The position numbers and the translations under genes are program-made. The notes under the pieces were generated by a model, which did not search any database, had not been told where the DNA came from, and saw nothing but the letters and a program-made list of their open reading frames with translations. A stretch of DNA of 5,081 nucleotides from CAZOBJ01 sp964577825 (GTDB lineage Bacteria > Planctomycetota > SZUA-567 > JAFGNG01). The stretch lies in contig CAZOBJ010000171.1 in assembly GCA_964577825.1 (NCBI GenBank), positions 1 through 5,081 of the forward strand. Direction: 5' to 3'. Position 1 is the first letter of the stretch; each line of letters begins with the position of its first letter. This document shows, one piece after another, positions 1-5,081 of this stretch.

Positions 1-8
1 CCTTGAAA

Positions 9-28
9 AAAGGTTCCGAAAGGTTCCG
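9..28. repeat. Tandem 10-bp direct repeat
   Basis: The 10-mer AAAGGTTCCG occurs twice without a gap, at 9-18 and 19-28, with no mismatch. It is too short for a function to be assigned. It could be replication slippage or a pair of binding half-sites, and the window edge hides whether more copies lie upstream. Confidence 0.7.
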
Positions 29-242
29 CGTCCGTTGCAGGAAACAGACCTTCGCCCTCCCGCGAGCGCGAAGTCCGCCCCCGGCCAACAGGCCTTGGTT
101 CCCTCCTCGCCGCCCGGGGCGCGAGCGGTTTTCGAATCGCCGCCTTTTTGTCCATGGATATGCGTTTTTAGTGAAATGGGGGGTTCTGACGGCGCCGCGC
201 AACACAAGAGCCGCGGTCCACCGGCGGGCGGCACATTCTGCC

Positions 243-263
243 GGTCCGGGATCGACCCGGATC
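243..263. other. Short inverted repeat (hairpin)
   Basis: GGTCCGGG (243-250) pairs with CCCGGATC (256-263), with one G-U pair, around the loop ATCGA. No T-run follows on the plus strand, so it is not a classical intrinsic terminator. It may be chance structure in GC-rich DNA. Confidence 0.4.
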
Positions 264-407
264 CTACCCCGCCGCCGGACCCACGCGCGCCCCAGGCGGC
301 GCCCACAGCACGCCCTGTTCGCTCCGTAGCCCCTTTCCCCGCAACAGGTTACATATCCAAAAGAATCGAGTTTTCCTCCAAAAAGACCTTGATGAACGGC
401 CCAGACC

Positions 408-470
408 ATGGCTGATGTGTGTCAGGTGGCGCGCAAAGGGGCGCGCTCCAGAACGGAGACGAGACCATGA
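408..470 (+). other. 20-codon mini-ORF with an L28-like start
   Basis: An ATG at 408 opens a 20-codon frame ending in a TGA at 468-470, which overlaps the ATG (467) of the next gene as ATGA. Its first ten residues, MADVCQVARK, resemble the start of bacterial ribosomal protein L28 (for example MSRVCQVTGK), keeping Met, Val-Cys-Gln-Val and the Lys at position 10. The resemblance then ends, and no Shine-Dalgarno site precedes the ATG. It could be the remnant of an rpmB 5' end, a leader peptide coupled to the following gene, or chance. Translation is unproven. Confidence 0.2.
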
Positions 471-778
471 GGCACGAGCGCAACGACATCGAGGCGGACC
501 GGGCGCGCGCACGCGTGCGCGAGAACGCAGCCCAGCACTACGCCCGCGCTCAACAGGACGTGGGCGCGCTCCTGGATCTGGTCGGCGAAGAGGTGCGCGT
601 GCACGCACAGCGCGCCGCCGAGCGTCCGAAGGACTGGGGATTCGCGGGCGACCTGAGCCGCGTGCGCCAGGGGCTCAAGGATCTGCTCGCCGGGCTCCTG
701 ATAGGCCGGTACGACTGGTCCGAGACCGAGGCGGCCCGTTTCATCGACGATCACCTCGAAGAGATGCGCAGCGCCTAG
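467..778 (+). CDS. Small helical protein of unknown function (103 aa)
   Basis: I do not recognise this protein. The ATG at 467 is preferred over the longer in-frame start at 419 because a GGAG (455-458) lies 8 nt upstream. The product is strongly charged and looks all-helical: an Arg/Ala/Glu-rich stretch at residues 5-32, a leucine-bearing segment DVGALLDLVGEEV (31-43), then a DWGFAGDLSRVRQGL motif (about 56-70) followed by an LLAGLL patch, and an acidic C-terminus. No signal peptide or membrane segment is evident. It is the first gene of a probable three-gene operon, followed after 17 nt by the gene at 796. Third codon positions are overwhelmingly G or C, and the frame has no competing open frame with better composition. 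Function is unknown; a small cytoplasmic accessory or regulatory protein is only a guess. Confidence 0.65.
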   Translation: MRHERNDIEADRARARVRENAAQHYARAQQDVGALLDLVGEEVRVHAQRAAERPKDWGFAGDLSRVRQGLKDLLAGLLIGRYDWSETEAARFIDDHLEEMRSA

Positions 779-780
779 AC

Positions 781-786
781 GAGGAG
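781..786 (+). promoter_or_regulatory. Ribosome binding site for the 796 gene
   Basis: GAGGAG lies 9 nt before the ATG at 796 and 2 nt after the stop of the preceding gene. It supports 796 over the next in-frame ATG (802) as the start, and supports separate initiation within one transcript. Confidence 0.6.
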
Positions 787-795
787 AACAGGCCC

Positions 796-1089
796 ATGCA
801 CATGCGCGCATTCACACAGCACGACTGGCATGCGTTCGCCGGGGCCCAGGCGTGGCCCGACCACCCGCCGCTCTTCGGCCAAGGACGGCTCGCGGACGGC
901 AGGGAGTACGTGCTCGTCCTGGACCCCACCGGCGCGTGCCTGGTGATCGACGACGAGCAGGCCGCGTACGGCGGATACGCGCTCGAGCGCGCCTTCCCCG
1001 CGCCCGCGGAGGCCCGGGCCTTCGCCGAGGCATTGGGCGAGCCGAGGACCCGGGGCGAGTTCCTGGTCGAGGGATTCCACGAGGTCTGA
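796..1089 (+). CDS. Small acidic protein of unknown function (97 aa)
   Basis: I do not recognise this protein. The N-terminus is aromatic and His-rich (HDWHAF at 9-14, then AWPDHPPLF at 19-27). A likely beta-rich core follows (REYVLVLDPTGACLVIDD, 36-53), then a helical AEARAFAEAL segment (71-80) and a final strand-like EFLVEGFHEV. The alternation of strands and a helix suggests a small folded alpha/beta domain that binds a partner or ligand, but no catalytic motif can be pointed to. It has no signal peptide or membrane segment. A GAGGAG site supports the start. The gene sits 17 nt after the 467 gene and 49 nt before the Lys-rich gene at 1139, all on one strand, which suggests co-transcription. 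The longer open frame reading into it from 415 is out of phase with the upstream gene and is not taken as real. Confidence 0.65.
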   Translation: MHMRAFTQHDWHAFAGAQAWPDHPPLFGQGRLADGREYVLVLDPTGACLVIDDEQAAYGGYALERAFPAPAEARAFAEALGEPRTRGEFLVEGFHEV

Positions 1090-1123
1090 CCGCGACACGG
1101 TGTCGCAGCGAGTACGACAAGCA

Positions 1124-1131
1124 GGGAGGAG
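1124..1131 (+). promoter_or_regulatory. Strong ribosome binding site for the 1139 gene
   Basis: GGGAGGAG ends 7 nt before the ATG at 1139. It fixes the start there rather than at the upstream in-frame ATG at 1100, which would add 13 Arg-rich residues and has no such site. Confidence 0.65.
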
Positions 1132-1138
1132 AAGGACC

Positions 1139-1720
1139 ATGGCCAAGAAGACAGGGACCAAGAAGAAGGCGGCCCCGCGCAAGCCCCGAGGCAAGGGCAA
1201 GGCGCCGGCCAAGAAGCGCGCGCCCAGCCAGGCGCGCAAGGCACAGGCGAGCGCAGGGGACCTCTCCGCGCTCGAGAAGGAGGCCAAGGCCGCGGCCGCA
1301 GCGCTCGACCAGGCCAAGGCCCGGGCCGAGGACCTGCGCGCCAAGGCGCGGGGCCTGGAGGCCGACGCCAACCAGGCCTTGCGGGCGGCCGTGGCGCCCT
1401 ATCGCGAGGCGTGCCGCAAGGCCGGCAAGCCCTGCGAGTACGCGGGCCGGCGCTCGGCCAACGTGTCCGGTCAGGTGGCCTTCCAGCTCGAGCCCGTAGA
1501 CAAGGGAATCCGGGTCGCGATCCAGGGGCGGCCGGAGACCGAGGAGGTCATCCCCGCGGGGGCGCTGAAGGCCTCCGTGAACAAGGCTGCGTACGCCTAC
1601 ACGGACCGCCACATCGGGCCCAAGCAGGAGGTGGGCAACAAGGGCGGGTCGCTCTCCAACCGCCTGCGCGCCGCCATGCACAAGCGCACACGCACCCCAT
1701 CCGCATCCGCCAAGAAGTAA
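1139..1720 (+). CDS. Lys/Ala-rich histone-like tail plus coiled-coil protein (193 aa)
   Basis: The family is not recognised, but three parts can be seen. Residues 1-36 are a basic Lys/Ala/Pro/Arg tail (KKTGTKKKAAPRKPRGKGK and onward) of the kind found in histone-H1-like bacterial proteins, which bind nucleic acid non-specifically. Residues about 41-85 are Ala/Glu/Lys-rich with leucines in roughly heptad spacing, a likely coiled coil. Residues about 95-182 have mixed composition with strand-like VAFQLEP and GIRVAIQG and a Lys/Arg-rich end, so probably a folded domain. There are two cysteines (92 and 99) in CRKAGKPC, a spacing that could suggest a metal site, though two residues alone are weak support. 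Nearly every lysine codon is AAG. It is the last gene of the probable operon and is followed by a GC hairpin at 1742. A DNA- or RNA-binding role is inferred from the tail only. Low-complexity tails often give misleading database matches. Confidence 0.7.
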   Translation: MAKKTGTKKKAAPRKPRGKGKAPAKKRAPSQARKAQASAGDLSALEKEAKAAAAALDQAKARAEDLRAKARGLEADANQALRAAVAPYREACRKAGKPCEYAGRRSANVSGQVAFQLEPVDKGIRVAIQGRPETEEVIPAGALKASVNKAAYAYTDRHIGPKQEVGNKGGSLSNRLRAAMHKRTRTPSASAKK

Positions 1721-1741
1721 ACTCCTCCGAGATCCCTCCAT

Positions 1742-1776
1742 GCAGAGAACCCGGGCCCGGCGCCCGGGCTCTCTGC
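1742..1776 (+). terminator. GC-rich hairpin after the three-gene operon
   Basis: A 15-position stem with one A-C mismatch (1742-1756 with 1762-1776) closes a 5-nt loop, starting 21 nt after the stop at 1720. The position fits transcription termination of the operon. No T-run follows on either strand, so it is not a textbook intrinsic terminator; it could stabilise the 3' end of the mRNA or act as a U-less terminator. Confidence 0.5.
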
Positions 1777-1852
1777 GGCCGGTGGTCGTGTCGTCCGCGG
1801 CCGCTGCGTTCACACCCTGCGCGAAGAACATGTTTGACGATTGTGGATTTGG

Positions 1853-1882
1853 TTGTTGCGTTGGTCGGACCAACCGTATACA
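1853..1882 (+). promoter_or_regulatory. Candidate promoter upstream of the helicase
   Basis: A -10-like TATACA (1877-1882, four of six consensus bases) follows a weak -35 TTGTTG (1853-1858) at 18 nt spacing. The -10 box lies between two half-sites of the repeat cluster, so a bound protein would block it. If used, transcription would start near 1889 and leave a leader of roughly 258 nt before the helicase. The -35 is poor, so this remains a candidate. Confidence 0.3.
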
Positions 1883-1889
1883 GTTGGTC
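1860..1889. promoter_or_regulatory. Alternating half-site cluster, GntR/FadR-type operator candidate
   Basis: GTTGGTC (1860-1866), a single G, GACCAAC (1868-1874), then CGTATACA, then a third half-site GTTGGTC (1883-1889). The first two form a perfect 7-1-7 palindrome, and the last two form a second inverted repeat with an 8-nt spacer. The core TGGTCGGACCA fits the TNGTNNNACNA pattern known for FadR-subfamily GntR repressors, which often sense organic acids. The regulator is not encoded in this window. The same sequence in RNA could form two mutually exclusive hairpins. Confidence 0.45.
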
Positions 1890-2116
1890 AAGGTCCCGTA
1901 CTCCAGGCATGGATCACGGGACGAGCGGCGGCCCGATCCGGAACATGTGGAGCGGCCGTCAGGGGTTCAGCCGAGGCTGATCAGATATCATTGCGCGAGC
2001 CCGAACTTCTCGCCCTGTGGTATTCCCCGAAATCGATGTGACCTGACCGGCTCGACGGCGCCTGTTGCGCAGCCGAGGCGGTGGATTCCGTCCCGGGACA
2101 GTCCGGGCAATGTACA

Positions 2117-2133
2117 TGTGTCATGGCGACACA
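2117..2133. promoter_or_regulatory. Inverted repeat at the helicase ribosome binding site
   Basis: TGTGTC (2117-2122) and GACACA (2128-2133) flank ATGGC, and the last base touches the AGGA at 2133-2136 that serves as Shine-Dalgarno site 10 nt before the ATG at 2147. A hairpin here in the mRNA would sit at the edge of the ribosome site, and in DNA it could be an operator. The stem is short, so function is uncertain. Confidence 0.3.
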
Positions 2134-2146
2134 GGAAAGCGAGTGT

Positions 2147-3430
<1,284 letters not shown>

Positions 3431-3452
3431 TTCTCTCGGTGGACCGGCCGCG

Positions 3453-4661
3453 TCAACGCCGCGATTCTCGGGGCGGGCGGATGCGCCGGCGCTTCCAGGC
3501 GCGCAAGACGTCGCGCAACACGTCTCCGGCTTCGGGATCGCTCTGTCGCCGTTGCTGCAGGTAACGCAGGTCGCGCGGATCCTCCATGGCGCCCAAGGCC
3601 TGGTAGATCTCCCGGCGCACCATGTCGGGCTGCTCTGGCGCTTCCAAGGTTGCCTTGAGCGCCGGACGGACGGCCCCCACCCCGGCCAGGCCCGCCAGCA
3701 GCGCGCCGTAGTAACGGATCTCCGGATCCGGATGGGCCAGGCAGCGCCGCAGCAGCGCCGGCCCGACCATCCCCTGCCGCGCGCCCGGATTCGCCGCGCG
3801 TACGTGTAGGGCGTGCCGGTGCAGCCCGATCGCCGTCAGGGGGGCGCCATCGGGCCAGGCCAGCGGCGTCAGCCACCGCCCCGTACGCAGAAAGTGGCCG
3901 TACTGTACGCGGTTCTCCGCCGTGTCCTCCAGAAACGCGTTATGGCGCGTCCGCCGCCCGCCCAGCGATCTGTCCAGGGAGCGGTTCCAGTACGGTGGGG
4001 CGGGCAGCGCCTCCAGCGCGCCCTCGGCGCCGCTCACGTTGCGGTTGATCTTGTCGAAGACCGAATGCAGATTCAAGAGGGCCTCACAGCGTTGTTTGAG
4101 CGCTGTCAGGTCCGCATCCGGGTCGTGCGGCGTGCCCAGAAAGAGCACGTGTCGCAGGCGCACGGGAGAGTCGGCCGTGGCCAACTGCAGAGCCGCCTTG
4201 TTGACCACAATCGTCCCGGCGCTGTGTGCCAGCACGTCGATATGCGGTTGCGGCCCTGCCTGGCGCCACATGAGTTCGCAGAAGGACGCCAGAGTCGCAG
4301 CCGCCCTGCTCGTGGCCGTGGGCGCGGCCATCCGCCGGGTCGGGTCGTACTGTCCCCAGTGATGGAAGATCGCGACCTGCGCGCCCGTGCGCCGGCGCAA
4401 GTGGCTCAGAAACCGGCTCTGCGTCGCCAAGTCTCCGCTGCTGACGCCCGGCACCAGGATCAGTACGTGCGTCGTCCGGCCCAGAGAGCGAACGGCGGGC
4501 GCGTCCGGCACGCCACGCAGGAGGTAGACCTCCTCACCCAATGGCTCCATCGCCGGTCCCGCGGGGTCCGGCAGCGCAGCGGAGAGCCAGCAGCCCGTGC
4601 ACCATGCGCACAGCCCGGCCAGGAGCATCGACAACCAGCACTTCCACCGCGTCTTGCGCAC
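3453..4661 (-). CDS. Exported alpha/beta serine hydrolase with HEAT-like C-terminus (402 aa)
   Basis: The N-terminus (RKTRWKCW, then LSMLLAGLCAW) is a basic plus hydrophobic export signal. CTGC at 21-24 resembles a lipobox but lacks the usual Leu at -3, so a lipoprotein anchored at Cys24 is possible but unproven. Residues about 62-260 form an alpha/beta hydrolase of the DUF676/DUF900 lipase-like kind: strand HVLILVPGVSSGD (65-77), nucleophile elbow LAHSAG with Ser147 (AxSxG in place of GxSxG), strand VLFLGTPHDPD, and likely Asp203 (SVFDK) with His256 or His240 as the rest of the triad. Residues about 297-372 look like HEAT/PBS-lyase-type repeats (LAHPDPEIRYYGALLAGLAG, then VRREIYQALGAMEDPRDL), a protein-interaction scaffold. 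The C-terminus is basic. The start is a GTG with GGGAG 5 nt upstream (4667-4671). It converges on the helicase and is not in an operon. The substrate is unknown; an acyl ester or lipid is a family-based guess. Confidence 0.85.
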   Translation of the reverse strand: MRKTRWKCWLSMLLAGLCAWCTGCWLSAALPDPAGPAMEPLGEEVYLLRGVPDAPAVRSLGRTTHVLILVPGVSSGDLATQSRFLSHLRRRTGAQVAIFHHWGQYDPTRRMAAPTATSRAAATLASFCELMWRQAGPQPHIDVLAHSAGTIVVNKAALQLATADSPVRLRHVLFLGTPHDPDADLTALKQRCEALLNLHSVFDKINRNVSGAEGALEALPAPPYWNRSLDRSLGGRRTRHNAFLEDTAENRVQYGHFLRTGRWLTPLAWPDGAPLTAIGLHRHALHVRAANPGARQGMVGPALLRRCLAHPDPEIRYYGALLAGLAGVGAVRPALKATLEAPEQPDMVRREIYQALGAMEDPRDLRYLQQRRQSDPEAGDVLRDVLRAWKRRRIRPPRESRR

Positions 4662-4730
4662 GCCGTCTCCCGCTCAATGAGGCATAGGGCTTCGGTGGGG
4701 CTGCTCGGTCCGGATGCCCTGGCCCCAAGA

Positions 4731-4760
4731 ACGATACCAGATGCGATGACAGAGAAGCAA
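4731..4760 (-). promoter_or_regulatory. Candidate extended -10 promoter of the hydrolase gene
   Basis: Read on the minus strand, TGGTATCGT gives an extended -10 (TG, one base, then TATCGT, which matches TATAAT at four of six). A weak -35 TTGCTT (4755-4760) lies 18 nt upstream. Transcription would start near 4724, giving a leader of about 60 nt before the GTG at 4661. Confidence 0.35.
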
Positions 4761-4777
4761 CAGGAGACGTTGGACGC

Positions 4778-4792
4778 GGGAGCTTAGCTCCC
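4778..4792. other. Perfect 7-1-7 palindrome at the transposase remnant's end
   Basis: GGGAGCT (4778-4784) and AGCTCCC (4786-4792) flank one T. It lies just after the last transposase-like codons on the minus strand, where the insertion sequence end or a terminator of the transposase would be expected. No T-run follows. The insertion sequence terminal repeat cannot be confirmed because the other end is outside the window. Confidence 0.4.
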
Positions 4793-5081
4793 AAGCCCAA
4801 CATGCCCTTTGGGATCGCTGGCGGGGCGCAGGGCCGATGCCTCAGTGCGCTGTGCGTCCGCTCGCGGTTGTAGAATTGAACATACCGCGCCACGCCGCAG
4901 AAAGATGTCCGGGAGCATTGCTCGTCGATCACTTGCTTCAAAGCGAGAGCCCCACCCTCTCGGGGCGAGACCGACAATACCCGGTCGACCGGCCCAAGCC
5001 CAGCAAAGCGCACTGGCGCCGCAGAGAAATGCGCGTATGGTCCGGCTCGAGCATGGCGCGCTTCTGTTCAATCGTCGCCGA
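4784..5081 (-). pseudogene. Decayed IS3-family transposase (OrfB-like), frameshifted and internally deleted
   Basis: Translation from 5081 in one minus frame gives an IS3-type OrfA/OrfB junction region, including RRAML-like KRAMLEPDHTRISLRRQ and CALLGLGRST, until a TGA at 4938-4940. A second frame then continues with ALALKQVIDEQCSRTSFCGV, matching the HTH_21 start of OrfB (compare LMRLIDEQYTRTPFYGVRRM). The frame change lies around 4950-4970. Immediately after, near 4885, the sequence jumps to ARYVQFYNRERTHSALRHR, the typical OrfB C-terminus that normally lies well over 100 residues later. The integrase core with its D, D and E catalytic residues is therefore missing, so the remnant cannot transpose. 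It runs past the window edge and lies upstream of the hydrolase gene on the same strand. Confidence 0.8.

Larger units (their letters stand above)
1..407. other. Non-coding upstream region
   Basis: I see no credible gene here. Open frames cross the stretch on both strands, but their translations are rich in Arg, Pro and Ala with no domain-like pattern, as expected from GC-rich non-coding DNA, and none has a good ribosome binding site. The region holds a 10-bp tandem repeat (9-28), a short hairpin (243-263) and an AT-richer patch around 345-395 that would be the leader or promoter zone of the operon starting at 467. I could not find a convincing -35/-10 pair in that patch. Confidence 0.55.
1777..2132. 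other. Non-coding region between operon and helicase
   Basis: About 350 nt without a credible gene. Open frames cross it on both strands, but they lack ribosome binding sites and protein-like composition. It is less GC-rich than its flanks around 1825-1915. Besides the half-site cluster (1860-1889) it contains GTCCCGT/ACGGGAC inverted arms (1893-1899 and 1916-1922), a TCAGCC-GA-GGCTGA near-palindrome (1967-1980) and the 10-bp palindrome GTCCCGGGAC (2090-2099). This is probably the regulatory and leader region of the helicase gene. Confidence 0.5.

Noticed and set aside
3..415. Overlapping plus-strand open frames of about 108 and 126 aa
   Set aside because: They are Arg/Pro-rich with no ribosome binding site or domain pattern, as expected of stop-poor GC-rich non-coding DNA.
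506..521. 16-bp perfect palindrome CGCGCACGCGTGCGCG
   Set aside because: It lies inside a coding region made of Ala and Arg codons (GCG, CGC), where such palindromes arise by composition.
812..1891. 359-codon minus-strand open frame opposite the small operon
   Set aside because: It is antisense to two better-supported genes with strong Shine-Dalgarno sites, and its Arg/Gly/Leu-rich translation mirrors their codon bias.
1968..2079. CAGCCGAGGC found twice (1968-1977 and 2070-2079)
   Set aside because: A 10-bp direct repeat 102 nt apart with no flanking pattern is too weak to call an array or attachment site.
3813..4787. 324-codon plus-strand open frame opposite the hydrolase
   Set aside because: It has low-complexity Arg/Gln-rich translation, whereas the minus strand carries a coherent signal peptide, serine hydrolase motif and repeats.
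4534..5013. 159-codon minus-strand frame as one intact gene
   Set aside because: Only its first 65 or so codons resemble a transposase; the rest reads through the hydrolase upstream region and start, so it is remnant plus read-through.

Overview
The window is a GC-rich bacterial chromosomal segment. Its identity is not resolvable from the sequence alone: the codon third positions are almost always G or C, Shine-Dalgarno sites are strong, and a RhlE-type DEAD-box helicase plus an IS3-family remnant fit a Gram-negative bacterium, but I cannot place it in a phylum.

Layout, left to right. Positions 1-466 hold no convincing gene: a 10-bp tandem repeat, a small hairpin, an AT-richer leader and a 20-codon mini-ORF whose first residues resemble ribosomal protein L28. 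Positions 467-1720 hold three small same-strand genes, each with its own Shine-Dalgarno site and gaps of 17 and 49 nt, so probably one operon. All three products are unrecognised. The third has a histone-H1-like Lys/Ala/Pro tail, a predicted coiled coil and a mixed C-terminal domain. Positions 1721-2146 are non-coding, with a strong GC hairpin just after the operon, then a cluster of alternating GTTGGTC/GACCAAC half-sites around a -10-like TATACA box (a GntR/FadR-type operator candidate), and a small inverted repeat at the next ribosome binding site. Positions 2147-3430 encode a complete RhlE-like RNA helicase. Convergent to it, 3453-4661 on the minus strand encodes an alpha/beta serine hydrolase with an N-terminal export signal and C-terminal HEAT-like repeats. 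Positions 4784-5081 on the minus strand are a decayed IS3-family transposase with a frameshift and an internal deletion that removed the catalytic core; it runs off the window.

There is no evidence that the blocks act together. The helicase is a housekeeping-type gene of RNA metabolism, the hydrolase is probably an envelope protein, and the three-gene operon is the least explained part. I saw no CRISPR array, tRNA, rRNA, toxin-antitoxin pair or recognisable defence system. The items most worth a second look are the small operon with its basic protein, the half-site cluster upstream of the helicase, and the hydrolase-HEAT fusion.
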